Assembly (NCBI RefSeq): GCF_003326015.1
Contig: NZ_CP023860.1
Span: forward strand, 1,178,001-1,242,000
Direction of reading: 5' to 3'
DNA from: Candidatus Thioglobus sp. NP1
GTDB lineage: Bacteria > Pseudomonadota > Gammaproteobacteria > PS1 > Pseudothioglobaceae
Length of the DNA stretch: 64,000 bases
The notes below the pieces were generated by a model that did not search any database, had not been told where the DNA came from, and saw nothing but the letters and a program-made list of their open reading frames with translations. The translations under genes were made by a program, and so were the position numbers. How positions within the stretch are numbered: position 1 is the stretch's first letter; the number at the start of each line of letters is the position of its first letter. Below are positions 20,966 to 30,430 of this stretch, in pieces.

Positions 20966-22765
20966 ATGGCAAATAACACATCTCAAAAAACCTCATCTAT
21001 GATTGCCAAGAAAATTCTTAGTGGTTTCGAGCAGCACTATCAAAATATTAAAAGTGCCTCAATTGAAGCAAAAAGATGCTTCGAAGAAAAAGAATGGATG
21101 AAGATAGAGAGTGACTCAAAGTTAAGACTCAATTTCTATGATGAACAGGTAGATGTTTTTTGTAAAAACCTTTCTTCTGAGCTAAAAAAGAAAACTCTTT
21201 ATGGTGCAAAGGATGAATATAACGAACCAACCCATATAGAAAAATTTGATTCAGAATTCTGGAAGAAAACGAAACTTATGTATATTGAGCTTATTACTGA
21301 CCATAGGCAGCCAGAGCTTGCGGAAACTTTTTATAATTCAGTTTTTTGTAGGATTTTTTCAAGAAGCTTCTATAACAATCAATTTATTTTTACGAAACCA
21401 TGTGTCTCACTCAATTATATTGATATGGACGAACCTGTAATTGACAGCTACTTTGTAGAAGATAAGCAACTTAAAAACGCTTTCAAAAGCATTCTTCATA
21501 GCTATAGCTTTAATTGTCAACTTGGCAATCTTGATGAGGATATTAAGCGACTTGAAGAACAGTTATTTATGCAAATACCTAGATTAAGTTCTGAGGTCTT
21601 TGAAATTCAAGTAATTAGTACTCCTTTTATAAGGGGTAAATGTGCCTACATTGCTGGAAAAATCGTTTCACAACTTCACTCAGACACGCCCATCTTAATT
21701 GCTTTATTAAATGATGATAAAAAAGGCCTTTATGTTGATAGCCTTTTAACTGATCGAGGTAGTATATCAATTGTCTTTAGTTTTTCAAGATCTTACTTCT
21801 TTATCACTACTGACTATCCGTCAGCTATCGTTGAGTTTCTAAAAGAACTTCTTCCAGGAAAAACTAGAGCTGTTCTATATAGCGCTATAGGACTTCACAA
21901 ACAAGGAAAAACCCTTCTCTATAGACATTTCTTAAAGTACTCAAAAGTTACTAGTGAAAAACTAATCATTGCACCAGGCATCAAAGGCATGGTCATGTCG
22001 GTTTTTACATTCCCAATGTACCCTTATGTTTTTAAAATTATTAATGATAAATTTGCCCCACCTAAAATGGGTACAAAAGAGATGGTCAAGGACCGATACT
22101 ACTTTGTTAAAAATCATGTAAGGGTTGGCAGACTGGCTGATACTTGGGAATTTTCAAATGTTGCCTTTCCTATTAAAGACATTGATGATGCCCTCTTAAC
22201 CGAATTAAAGAAAAAGGCTGAATCAAATATAGAGATTGAGGGTGACCTTCTGATTATTAAACACATGTACATAGAAAATAAAATGACACCTCTTAACATG
22301 TACCTTGAGACAGCTAATAAAGAACAACAAGCTCATATTATTCAAGACTATGGAAAAGCAATTGATGAACTAATTAATTCAAATATATTTCCGGGTGATA
22401 TGCTGACTAAAAACTTTGGGGTAACTCGTCAAAATAGAGTGGTTTTTTATGATTATGATGAGATAACATTAATGAGTACTCCAGTATTTAAAAAAATTCC
22501 TAAATCAAGATCTTATGAAGAAGAAATGGCTTCTGAGCCTTGGTATTATGTTGGCCAAAATGATGTTTTTCCAGAAGAGTTCAAATACTTTATGCTGCCA
22601 AATAAATTTATGAAAAAAACCTTTAATAACCAATATAAGAAGCTTCTTGATGCAGATTATTGGATCTCTATTCAAGAAAAAATTCAGGAAAATGGCGTTA
22701 TGGATTACTACCCATATGGCTCAGAGAAGCGTATGTGTGAAATTTATGGTGAAACCAATGACTAG
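20966..22765 (+). CDS. aceK: isocitrate dehydrogenase kinase/phosphatase
   Basis: AceK phosphorylates isocitrate dehydrogenase to divert isocitrate to AceA, and reverses this when needed. The 599-residue protein is the usual size (E. coli 578). It has the ATP-site segment YSAIGLHKQGKTLLYRHF (about 311-328) and the kinase-like FYDYDEITLM metal site. There is no clear Shine-Dalgarno sequence before the ATG (AATTTATTCTT), and a terminator-like hairpin lies just upstream, both consistent with the low AceK:AceA ratio known in E. coli. Its last codons overlap the rraA start. Confidence 0.95.
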   Translation: MANNTSQKTSSMIAKKILSGFEQHYQNIKSASIEAKRCFEEKEWMKIESDSKLRLNFYDEQVDVFCKNLSSELKKKTLYGAKDEYNEPTHIEKFDSEFWKKTKLMYIELITDHRQPELAETFYNSVFCRIFSRSFYNNQFIFTKPCVSLNYIDMDEPVIDSYFVEDKQLKNAFKSILHSYSFNCQLGNLDEDIKRLEEQLFMQIPRLSSEVFEIQVISTPFIRGKCAYIAGKIVSQLHSDTPILIALLNDDKKGLYVDSLLTDRGSISIVFSFSRSYFFITTDYPSAIVEFLKELLPGKTRAVLYSAIGLHKQGKTLLYRHFLKYSKVTSEKLIIAPGIKGMVMSVFTFPMYPYVFKIINDKFAPPKMGTKEMVKDRYYFVKNHVRVGRLADTWEFSNVAFPIKDIDDALLTELKKKAESNIEIEGDLLIIKHMYIENKMTPLNMYLETANKEQQAHIIQDYGKAIDELINSNIFPGDMLTKNFGVTRQNRVVFYDYDEITLMSTPVFKKIPKSRSYEEEMASEPWYYVGQNDVFPEEFKYFMLPNKFMKKTFNNQYKKLLDADYWISIQEKIQENGVMDYYPYGSEKRMCEIYGETND

Positions 22766-23240
22766 ATCAACTAGTGATATATCAGATAGGCTTTATCCAG
22801 AGGTTCAGTATTTGGATTCCATGTTTAAAAGCTATGGCTCAAAAATTAGCTTTTCAGGTCGAATTGTTACCATTGAATGCTTTGAAGATAACTCTCTTGT
22901 TGAAGAGGCTCTTAAAACCAGTGGAAATGGCTCAGTACTAGTTATAGATGCAGGTGGTTCAATGAATTGTGCAATATTAGGTGATAAGAGGATAGCTGAT
23001 GCAATTCAAAATGAGTGGCAAGGAATTATTGTTAATGGAGCTATTAGAGATTCAGCAATAATAAATAAAATGTCAATAGGAATTAGAGCTCTTGGAACCT
23101 TCCCACGTAAAAGCATCAAAAAAGGTGTTGGGAAAAATAATGTAATTGTTAGTTTTTCAAATGTAAAATTTATACCAAATCAATATTTATACGCCGACGA
23201 AGACGGTGTAATTATTACTAAAACTAAGGTAGATTTATGA
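22758..23240 (+). CDS. rraA: RraA-family protein (RNase E regulator / HMG-CHA aldolase fold)
   Basis: RraA of E. coli binds RNase E and inhibits it; structurally related proteins are class II 4-hydroxy-4-methyl-2-oxoglutarate aldolases/oxaloacetate decarboxylases. The 160-residue product matches RraA throughout: TIECFEDNSLVEEAL, VLVIDAGGSMNCAILGD, NEWQGIIVNGAIRD and YLYADEDGVIIT. The Arg-Asp in GAIRD is the position of the metal-binding Asp in the aldolases. I chose ATG 22758, overlapping the aceK stop; ATG 22746 is the alternative, and the frame is open further upstream inside aceK. It overlaps glcB by four bases (ATGA), so it is locked into the glyoxylate operon. Confidence 0.88.
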   Translation: MTRSTSDISDRLYPEVQYLDSMFKSYGSKISFSGRIVTIECFEDNSLVEEALKTSGNGSVLVIDAGGSMNCAILGDKRIADAIQNEWQGIIVNGAIRDSAIINKMSIGIRALGTFPRKSIKKGVGKNNVIVSFSNVKFIPNQYLYADEDGVIITKTKVDL

Positions 23241-25375
23241 GTAAAGGTAAACATAATTTTTCTAATATATGTGTTGAAAGCTCCCTATTTGATTTCATTG
23301 ATAAAGAGGCTTGTAATGGTCTAGATATTAAAGCAATAGAATTTTTTAAGTCACTATCAGATGTTATAAATGAACTACAAAAAGATAATATTGATTTACT
23401 AAAAAAGCGAGATGATTTTCAATCTCAGATTGATAAATGGCATATTGAAAATAAACGCATTAACCCTGCTGCTTACAAAGCCTTTCTAACTGACATTGGA
23501 TACATTACTTCAAAGCCTGAAAAATTTTCAATCAAGGTTGATGATGTTGATCCTGAAATTTCTCAAATTGCTGGACCCCAATTAGTTGTTCCAATAACGA
23601 ATCAAAGGTTTGTTCTTAATGCTGTAAATGCTAGATGGGGAAGCCTATTTGACTCATTATATGGTACAAATGTAATCCCAAATAAAGGTAGTATGAGCAC
23701 CTCGTTTGCCCATAACCTTCACAGAGTAAATAAAACAGCAGAACTTGCATGTGACTTTCTTGATGAGATAGCCCCTCTAAAGAGTGCGTCTTATAGACAG
23801 ATAACATCACAAGTTAAATACACTGGAGCTCTAATTTTTAATTTAAATGATGGGGAGGTAACTTCACTAATTAATCCTGAACAATATAGAGGATTAGGTG
23901 AAGATGGAAGTATCTTACTCAAGAATAATAATCTTCATATTGAAATAGTTTGTGATCAGGAAAAAAGCCTACATAAAAGTGGAATTTTTGATGTTATATT
24001 AGAGTCTGCAATTACCACGATTGTTGATTTTGAGGACTCAGCATCTACAGTTTCTGATGATGAAAAGATTCATGCCTACAGAAATTATCTTGGTTTAATG
24101 AAGGGAGACTTAAATACTGAATTTATCAAGGGTGGTGAAACCTTAACTCGATCTTTGAATCCAGATAAAAGATACAAAGACTCTAGTGGCAAAATATTTT
24201 GCCTCTCAGGAACAAGTCTTACTTTAGTTCGTAATGTGGGTATTCATATGTTTAGCCAACTTGTAACTAATAAAGATGGTACTTCGGTTCCCGAAGGTAT
24301 TCTGGATGCAATGATTACTTCTTTAATTGCACTTCATGATTTAAAGATTAAGGGTAATTCAAAGAAAGGCAGTTTTTATATTGTAAAGCCAAAACTTCAT
24401 GGACCTGAAGAGGTAAGATTTACTATGAAATTATTTTCCCTTGTAGAGAAGGCTCTCTCATTAAAGGAAAATACTTTAAAAATTGGTGTAATGGATGAAG
24501 AGAGGAGAACCTCTATAAACTTAATGTCATGCATTCATGAAGCAAAAAATCGTATTATTTTTATCAACACTGGATTCTTAGACCGAACTGGGGATGAAAT
24601 TCACACCTCAATGATGGCTGGTGCAATGAGATGTAAAAATCTCATAAAAGAGGAGGCATGGTATTCAGCCTATGAACCTAATAATGTTAATACTGGGCTT
24701 AATTGTGGTCTATTTAAAAAAGCACAAATAGGTAAAGGAATGTGGGCTCAACCTGATCAAATGCGTGAGATGCTTGATTCTAAAATGGTTCACCTAGAGG
24801 CAGGTGCAAATTGCTCCTGGGTTCCTTCACCAACTGCTGCAACACTTCATGCGACTCATTATCATCGTTTTGATGTTTTTAAATGTCAAAAGGAGTTTCT
24901 TTTAAAGCCACAAGAGGTTAATCAAGACGATCTCCTTGTCATACCTTTTCTAAAGCTTCCAGAACAAATGTCAGAAGATAAAATTATTCATGAGATTAAT
25001 AATAATGCTCAAAGTATTTTAGGTTACGTTGTAAAGTGGATTAATAATGGAATTGGTTGCTCTAAAGTTCAAGATATAAATCATATTGGCCTTATGGAAG
25101 ATAGGGCTACACTCAGAATTTCCTCACAACATATGGCCAACTGGCTTCATCATAAAATATGCTCAAAAGAACAGGTTAATAAAGCTTTTCAAGACATGGC
25201 TTTAGTTGTGGATGATCAAAATAAGCATGATAGAAATTACATTCCTCTTGCACCCAAATATGATAGCTTTGCCTATCAAGCATCCCTTGCTTTAGCATTT
25301 GAAGGAATGACTCAACCTAATGGCTATACAGAAGAAATTTTAATAAAATACAGACGGAAGTTTCTAGAATCTTAG
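23237..25375 (+). CDS. glcB: malate synthase G
   Basis: GlcB condenses glyoxylate with acetyl-CoA to malate, completing the glyoxylate shunt. At 712 residues it is the long G isoform (E. coli GlcB 723), not the short AceB. Recognisable segments are TTIVDFEDSASTV, GVMDEERRTSINLMSCIHEAKNRI with the catalytic Arg, FINTGFLDRTGDEIHTSM, and the GANCSWVPSPTAATLHATHYH stretch. It starts within the rraA stop (ATGA) and its stop overlaps by four bases the convergent DUF924 gene. Confidence 0.97.
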   Translation: MSKGKHNFSNICVESSLFDFIDKEACNGLDIKAIEFFKSLSDVINELQKDNIDLLKKRDDFQSQIDKWHIENKRINPAAYKAFLTDIGYITSKPEKFSIKVDDVDPEISQIAGPQLVVPITNQRFVLNAVNARWGSLFDSLYGTNVIPNKGSMSTSFAHNLHRVNKTAELACDFLDEIAPLKSASYRQITSQVKYTGALIFNLNDGEVTSLINPEQYRGLGEDGSILLKNNNLHIEIVCDQEKSLHKSGIFDVILESAITTIVDFEDSASTVSDDEKIHAYRNYLGLMKGDLNTEFIKGGETLTRSLNPDKRYKDSSGKIFCLSGTSLTLVRNVGIHMFSQLVTNKDGTSVPEGILDAMITSLIALHDLKIKGNSKKGSFYIVKPKLHGPEEVRFTMKLFSLVEKALSLKENTLKIGVMDEERRTSINLMSCIHEAKNRIIFINTGFLDRTGDEIHTSMMAGAMRCKNLIKEEAWYSAYEPNNVNTGLNCGLFKKAQIGKGMWAQPDQMREMLDSKMVHLEAGANCSWVPSPTAATLHATHYHRFDVFKCQKEFLLKPQEVNQDDLLVIPFLKLPEQMSEDKIIHEINNNAQSILGYVVKWINNGIGCSKVQDINHIGLMEDRATLRISSQHMANWLHHKICSKEQVNKAFQDMALVVDDQNKHDRNYIPLAPKYDSFAYQASLALAFEGMTQPNGYTEEILIKYRRKFLES

Positions 25376-25926
25376 CCTCTAAAAGAACCATCTGAAAGGA
25401 GATAGTCTAATTCCTCCATAGTACTCATTCGTCCTAAGATTTCATTCCTATGAGGGAATCGACCAAACTTTTTAACAATATTGCGGTGGTGAACAGAAAA
25501 ATCTAAATTAAAGTTATATTTTTCAAAAAGATAGACTTGTAGATTTTGATGGTCTAAATTTTCACTATGCATAAGTGGCATAAAAAGAAAGAGTTGCTCA
25601 ACCTCATTACTAAGCTCTTCATCAAATCCATTATTGATAGCATTCAATGCCACCTCAATACCCATACTTTCTGTTTTAAAGGCTTTAGCATAGCCTCTAA
25701 ACATATTTAAGGGAAACTGATCAAAAATGATTATAAGCGCTAATGAACCCTCTGCACTATCTTGCCAATCATTTAGCTCACCAGAAGCCGCTCTGTCCCA
25801 AATATCTTCATATTTTTCCCTGATTTCATTATCTATTTCTAGGGTCGAAGCAAACCAATATTGCTTGCTTTTTTCAGAAAACCAATATTCAAGAATATCG
25901 TCAGGTGTTATAGACTTATTATTCAT
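25372..25926 (-). CDS. DUF924 family protein
   Basis: A 184-residue protein of the DUF924 family, recognised by the opening DDILEYWFSEKSKQYWF, the IIIFDQFPLNMFRG motif, the LFLFMPLMHSENLDHQ helix and VKKFGRFPHRNEILGR near the C-terminus. The fold is helical and TPR-like, and no biochemical function is established. It is convergent with glcB (four-base overlap at the stops) and upstream of nothing on its own strand until beyond glcB, so it is probably monocistronic. Ordinary housekeeping-style composition, no signal peptide. Confidence 0.85.
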   Translation of the reverse strand: MNNKSITPDDILEYWFSEKSKQYWFASTLEIDNEIREKYEDIWDRAASGELNDWQDSAEGSLALIIIFDQFPLNMFRGYAKAFKTESMGIEVALNAINNGFDEELSNEVEQLFLFMPLMHSENLDHQNLQVYLFEKYNFNLDFSVHHRNIVKKFGRFPHRNEILGRMSTMEELDYLLSDGSFRG

Positions 25927-25935
25927 AAAGTATTA

Positions 25936-25979
25936 TAAAAAAATTCTTCAGAACAGAATAATACCACTCTGAAGAATTT
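25936..25979 (-). terminator. intrinsic terminator of the tpa-ald-xsc operon
   Basis: A perfect 12-base inverted repeat, AAATTCTTCAGA (25941-25952) and TCTGAAGAATTT (25968-25979), has a 15-base loop. Read on the minus strand it ends in a run of seven T residues, directly after xsc. Confidence 0.85.
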
Positions 25980-25987
25980 AACTTTTC

Positions 25988-27763
25988 TTATCTATGCTTT
26001 GAAGCATTTACATCATAATCTTTATACTTATCTAAATGACGAACTGGCTTACTCAAGGCATCCTTTCTAAATGGATCACCCAGTTCTCGAGTACACATTA
26101 TTTCAATAACTGTTGTTTTTCTCTCATTCATTTGCATGTCAATAGCTTTTTTCAAGGCAGGCCCAACATCTTCTAATTTATCGACACGAATTCCTTCAGC
26201 ACCCATCGACTCTGCAATATTAACAAAGTGCTGGTCAGTAAGCTCAGCCGCAACAAAGCGTCTGTCATAAAAATCCACTTGGTTTTTCTTTTCAGCACCC
26301 CAATGGCGATTATGAAATACAACTGCTGTAACAGGAATATCATGGCGAACACATGTCATCGTTTCCACCATACTCATTGCCCAAGCACCATCACCAGCAT
26401 AAGAAACTGCAGGTCTATGTTGTGCAGCAGCTTTAGCACCAATAATTGTAGGGAATGCGTAGCCACAATTTCCAAAACTCATTGCAGCAAAGAAGCTTCG
26501 AGGCTTTTCAAAACGAAGATAACTATTAGCAACTGAATTAATATTACCAATGTCAGTGGAAACCATTACATCTTCCGGCATTGCTTTTTCAAGCTCACGC
26601 AGAACCTGCCTAGGATGAAGCCACCCTTCTTCTTTATCCGCAAGCATATCCATACTATATGAATCAGTTTCATGAATCCATTCATCAAGCTCTAACTCCC
26701 AAACAGCTTTTTCATCAGCAATAGTAGTTGCTCTGTCTGCTTTAGATGAATCACAGTTTAAGGTTGTAGATGCTAATTTTTCACATAGTACCTCTGCTAC
26801 CGCTTTTGCATCTCCACAAATACCAACATTTATTGGTTTAACAAGACCAAGCATCTTATGATCTGCATCGATTTGAATAATTTGAGCATCTTTTGGCCAG
26901 TAGTCCATGCCATGTTGCGGTAATGTACCAAAAGGACCTAAACGAGTTCCAAGAGCAATTACAACATCTGCTTTAGATATTAATTTCATTGCAGCCTTTG
27001 ATCCTTGGTAGCCTAAAGGACCACACCATAGATCATGACTTGCAGGAAAGGAATCGTTATGAAGGTAACTATTAACAACTGGAGCACCAAGACGCTCAGC
27101 TAATGCTGCGCACTCTTGCACACCATCAGCCATAACAACTCCACCCCCAGAAACAATTACTGGAAATTTGGCTTTAGCAATTAAAGCAACTGCTTCATTT
27201 AATGTATCCTCACCACCTGAACCGCGATCAATGCGTCGGGGAGTAGGAATAGTGAATTCACCATCCGCATAAAAATAATCTCTTGGAATATTAAGTTGAG
27301 TAGGGGCCATTTCACTCATTGCTCTATCAAAGCATCGACCTGTAAATTCTGCCATCCTCATTGGGTTGACAACATGTCCTTGATATTTTGTAAATTCTTG
27401 AAACATTGGTAGTTGATTAGCTTCTTGAAAACCACCTAATCCCATACCCATTGTGCCTGCTTCTGGTGTGACAATAACTACTGGACTATGAGCCCAATAT
27501 GCAGCTGCAATAGCAGTTACGCAGTTAGATATACCAGGTCCATTTTGACCAATTACGACACCATGTCGACCGCTTACTCTTGAGTAGCCATCTGCCATAT
27601 GTGCAGCACCTTGTTCATGGACTACAGGTATAAACCTTATACCAGCAGGTTCAAAGATATCCATTGCATCCATAAATGCAGAACCCATGATACCAAAGAT
27701 ATCTGTTACATCATTAGCAGCCATTGTTTCAACAAAAGCCTCACTCGAAGTCATTTTTGCCAT
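25988..27763 (-). CDS. xsc: sulfoacetaldehyde acetyltransferase
   Basis: Xsc uses thiamine diphosphate to convert sulfoacetaldehyde and phosphate to acetyl phosphate and sulfite, the desulfonation step of taurine catabolism. The 591-residue protein has the ThDP-activating Glu50 in VVHEQGAAHMADGYSR, NGPGISN in the pyrimidine-binding domain, and the ThDP pyrophosphate motif YAGDGAWAMSMVE, followed by VVFHNRHWGAEKKNQ, which distinguishes Xsc from acetolactate synthases. It is third in a tpa-ald-xsc operon with a 23-base gap to ald and is followed by a strong terminator. No phosphotransacetylase gene is adjacent. Confidence 0.95.
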   Translation of the reverse strand: MAKMTSSEAFVETMAANDVTDIFGIMGSAFMDAMDIFEPAGIRFIPVVHEQGAAHMADGYSRVSGRHGVVIGQNGPGISNCVTAIAAAYWAHSPVVIVTPEAGTMGMGLGGFQEANQLPMFQEFTKYQGHVVNPMRMAEFTGRCFDRAMSEMAPTQLNIPRDYFYADGEFTIPTPRRIDRGSGGEDTLNEAVALIAKAKFPVIVSGGGVVMADGVQECAALAERLGAPVVNSYLHNDSFPASHDLWCGPLGYQGSKAAMKLISKADVVIALGTRLGPFGTLPQHGMDYWPKDAQIIQIDADHKMLGLVKPINVGICGDAKAVAEVLCEKLASTTLNCDSSKADRATTIADEKAVWELELDEWIHETDSYSMDMLADKEEGWLHPRQVLRELEKAMPEDVMVSTDIGNINSVANSYLRFEKPRSFFAAMSFGNCGYAFPTIIGAKAAAQHRPAVSYAGDGAWAMSMVETMTCVRHDIPVTAVVFHNRHWGAEKKNQVDFYDRRFVAAELTDQHFVNIAESMGAEGIRVDKLEDVGPALKKAIDMQMNERKTTVIEIMCTRELGDPFRKDALSKPVRHLDKYKDYDVNASKHR

Positions 27764-27786
27764 TTTTTCTACTCTCCTATTTAATA

Positions 27787-28905
27787 TTATTTATTAAGCA
27801 TATCTAAAGCGGGAACATAATCATAGCCTAAGTCTTGAGCTACTTCTTGGCATGTTACTTTGCCACTATGTACATTTAATCCAGCTCTTAGATGCTCGTC
27901 ATCCAATAAGGCTTGCTTAACTCCTTTATTTGCAATACTTAGACCAAACGGTAAAGTAACATTATTTAGAGCGTAAGTTGATGTTTTTGGAACGCCTCCA
28001 GGCATATTAGCAACGCAATAATGAACTACATCATCAACGACATAAGTTGGTTCAGCATGAGTTGTAGCTTTAGACGTTTCAAAGCACCCACCCTGATCGA
28101 TTGCAACATCAACAATAACTGAACCTGGCTTCATAGCTTTTATCATCTCTATTGAAACTAGTTTTGGTGCCTCTGCTCCTGGAATCAATACTCCACCAAT
28201 AACCAAATCAGCTTGTAATACATACTCCTCAACTGAACTTTTGGTTGAGAATACAGTATTTGTACTACGACCAAATTGTTGCCAATGTTGCTCAAGGGTA
28301 TCAGGATTATTATCTAGGACCCACACATCTGCTCCCATACCAACTGCCATATGTGCAGCATGAGCACCAACAACACCTCCACCCAAAATAACTACATTTA
28401 ATGGATCAACTCCTGGAACACCTCCAAGAAGCGCTCCCATTCCACCATTTGGTTGTTCTAAAAAATGCGCACCTGCTTGAACAGCCATTCTTCCAGCAAC
28501 TTTTGACATTGGTGCTAATAAAGGCAGTCCACCCCTTGGAGATGTAACCGTCTCATAAGCAATACAAATCGCACCACTTTCTACCAGTCCTTTTGTTTGT
28601 TCAGGATCTGGAGCAAGATGAAGATATGTGTAAAGAATTTGACCCTCTCTTAACATTGCAATTTCTTCAGCCTGAGGTTCCTTTACTTTAACAATCATTT
28701 CAGAGTTATCGAAAACCTCTTTTGCTGTTGTCATTATCTCAGCACCACTATTTGAATACTCATCGTCACTTGCACCAATTCCAATACCTGCATTGGTTTG
28801 AACTAGGACCTTATGACCGTGACTTACAAACTCCTTTACACTTCTTGGTGTAAGGCCAACTCTATATTCATGGTTTTTAATTTCTTTTGGAACTCCAATT
28901 ATCAT
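27787..28905 (-). CDS. ald: alanine dehydrogenase
   Basis: Ald oxidatively deaminates L-alanine to pyruvate and ammonium with NAD+, regenerating the pyruvate used by the taurine aminotransferase. The 372-residue protein has the start MIIGVPKEIKNHEYRVGLTP, the catalytic-lysine region VKVKEPQAEE, the Rossmann motif LGGGVVGAHAAHMAVGMGA and the VDVAIDQGGCFETS segment of bacterial alanine dehydrogenases. It lies between tpa and xsc on one transcript, an arrangement that supports a taurine rather than a general amino-acid role. Confidence 0.96.
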   Translation of the reverse strand: MIIGVPKEIKNHEYRVGLTPRSVKEFVSHGHKVLVQTNAGIGIGASDDEYSNSGAEIMTTAKEVFDNSEMIVKVKEPQAEEIAMLREGQILYTYLHLAPDPEQTKGLVESGAICIAYETVTSPRGGLPLLAPMSKVAGRMAVQAGAHFLEQPNGGMGALLGGVPGVDPLNVVILGGGVVGAHAAHMAVGMGADVWVLDNNPDTLEQHWQQFGRSTNTVFSTKSSVEEYVLQADLVIGGVLIPGAEAPKLVSIEMIKAMKPGSVIVDVAIDQGGCFETSKATTHAEPTYVVDDVVHYCVANMPGGVPKTSTYALNNVTLPFGLSIANKGVKQALLDDEHLRAGLNVHSGKVTCQEVAQDLGYDYVPALDMLNK

Positions 28906-28942
28906 TTTATTTTTTCCTTTATTAATTTTTCAAATTTATAGT

Positions 28943-30289
28943 TTAGCTTTTTTGACTATTTTGATAGTTAGTAATACCTGTCCTTAACTTATCAATGATT
29001 TCATCAATATGTTTTTCTTCACAGATAAATTGAGGGGCAATAATTAAACAGTCTCCTGTAGCCTTAAAGTTGACGCCAGCCTCATAGCATGCTTTAAAGC
29101 ATTCAAGTCCAGCTTTTCCAGGTTTAGTATTTAATTTCATGTCTATACCACCCATCATCCCATAACCTCTAATATTCTCTACTGACTCCAAATCTTGCAG
29201 TGAAAATAGGCCTTTTTGGAAATAAGGGGATAAATTTTTTGCTCTATTAAAAATATCATCTTTTTCAAAAATATCTTGAACAGCAAGAGCAGCAGCAACC
29301 GCCACTGGTGCAGCAGAATAGGTGTAACCATGAAATAATTCAACAGCTCCCTCTGCTGATGCATCCATTACCGCGTCATAGATTGAATCACTGCATGCAA
29401 CCACACCCATTGGAACAACGCCATTAGTAGTGGCTTTTGCCATAGTCATAATATCTGGAGTAACCCCAAATTCATCTGCAGCAAATTTAGATCCTGTTCT
29501 TCCCCAGCCCGTAATGACTTCATCAAAAATTAGAAGAATTCCGTGTTCATCACAAATCGCCCTTAATTTTTCCAAATAACCTTTTGGTGGAACCAAGGTG
29601 CCAGTTGATCCTGCAATAGGCTCAACAATACAAGCAGCGATATTTTCCCCACCAAAATTTGCGCATATAGCCTCTAAATCATTAGCTAAATAATCTCCAG
29701 TTTCTGGCTGTCCACTAATAAACTTATGCTCAGGAAGATGAGTGTGGCTAATATGTTGGACTCCAGGCATAAGAATACTTGCAAATGTTTTAACGTTATT
29801 AACCATACCACCAACTGAAATACAACCAATATTCATTCCGTGATAGCTTCTTTCTCTACCAACAAATCTGAATCTCTCAGCATTACCTTTTGCTCGGTGA
29901 TAAGCAATAGCAATTTTAATTGCTGTCTCTACAGCTGTAGAACCACAAATCGTAAAAAACATTTTGTTTAAGTTACCAGGCGTATGCTTCGAAATTTTAG
30001 TCGCTAAGTCAAATGATCCACTCCAACCTTGCTGAAAAGGCTGAGCGTAATCTAAAGTTTCTAATTGTTTTGTTACAGCCTCGGTAATTTCTCTTCTACC
30101 ATGTCCAAGAGGATTACAAAAAAGACCAGAACTAGCGTCAATTTGGGTTTTTCCATGATGAGTTTTCAAATACATCCCCTTTGCCTCTGAAATTAACCTA
30201 GGGTTAGCTTTGAAATCTCTATTAGATGTAAATGGCATCCAATGTTCATTGAATGAATTAGGGATTAATGATGTATTACCTGATTTCAT
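28943..30289 (-). CDS. tpa: taurine:pyruvate aminotransferase
   Basis: Tpa transfers the amino group of taurine to pyruvate, giving sulfoacetaldehyde and L-alanine. The 448-residue protein is a class III PLP aminotransferase: the GSTAVETAIKIA and ERSYHGMN segments bind PLP, IFDEVITGWGRTG holds the cofactor Asp, and the Schiff-base Lys is in MTMAKATTNG (about residue 286). Class III enzymes include beta-alanine and omega-amino acid aminotransferases; assignment to taurine rests on operon membership with ald and xsc and on the divergent tauR. Confidence 0.9.
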   Translation of the reverse strand: MKSGNTSLIPNSFNEHWMPFTSNRDFKANPRLISEAKGMYLKTHHGKTQIDASSGLFCNPLGHGRREITEAVTKQLETLDYAQPFQQGWSGSFDLATKISKHTPGNLNKMFFTICGSTAVETAIKIAIAYHRAKGNAERFRFVGRERSYHGMNIGCISVGGMVNNVKTFASILMPGVQHISHTHLPEHKFISGQPETGDYLANDLEAICANFGGENIAACIVEPIAGSTGTLVPPKGYLEKLRAICDEHGILLIFDEVITGWGRTGSKFAADEFGVTPDIMTMAKATTNGVVPMGVVACSDSIYDAVMDASAEGAVELFHGYTYSAAPVAVAAALAVQDIFEKDDIFNRAKNLSPYFQKGLFSLQDLESVENIRGYGMMGGIDMKLNTKPGKAGLECFKACYEAGVNFKATGDCLIIAPQFICEEKHIDEIIDKLRTGITNYQNSQKS

Positions 30290-30337
30290 TTTTTACTCCT
30301 ATATATAGTTAGATACAGCCAATTTTTTTATAAATTG

Positions 30338-30429
30338 CCAGCAATTCACAAGAATGAATTGTAAAATATAAGTAGTCCTAAATTAAGATATATATAGAAC
30401 CAGCAAACTTACAATTAATAGGCCAGCAA
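30338..30429. promoter_or_regulatory. three direct CCAGCAA repeats in the tpa/tauR control region
   Basis: CCAGCAA occurs at 30338-30344, 30400-30406 and 30423-30429 in the same orientation within the 141-base divergent region; the last two are 23 bases apart (about two helical turns) and the third ends one base before the tauR ATG. MocR/GabR-type regulators such as TauR characteristically bind direct repeats, so these are candidate TauR operators. Inference from repetition and position only. Confidence 0.5.
30342..30361. repeat. inverted repeat in the tpa/tauR control region
   Basis: CAATTCA (30342-30348) and TGAATTG (30355-30361) are perfect inverted arms with a 6-base spacer, overlapping the first CCAGCAA copy. 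It could be a second regulator site or part of the tpa promoter architecture. Confidence 0.4.
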
Positions 30430-30430
30430 A

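Noticed and set aside
22647-22757. Long N-terminal extension of rraA within aceK
   Set aside because: The residues are an out-of-frame reading of the conserved aceK 3' end and are absent from RraA proteins.
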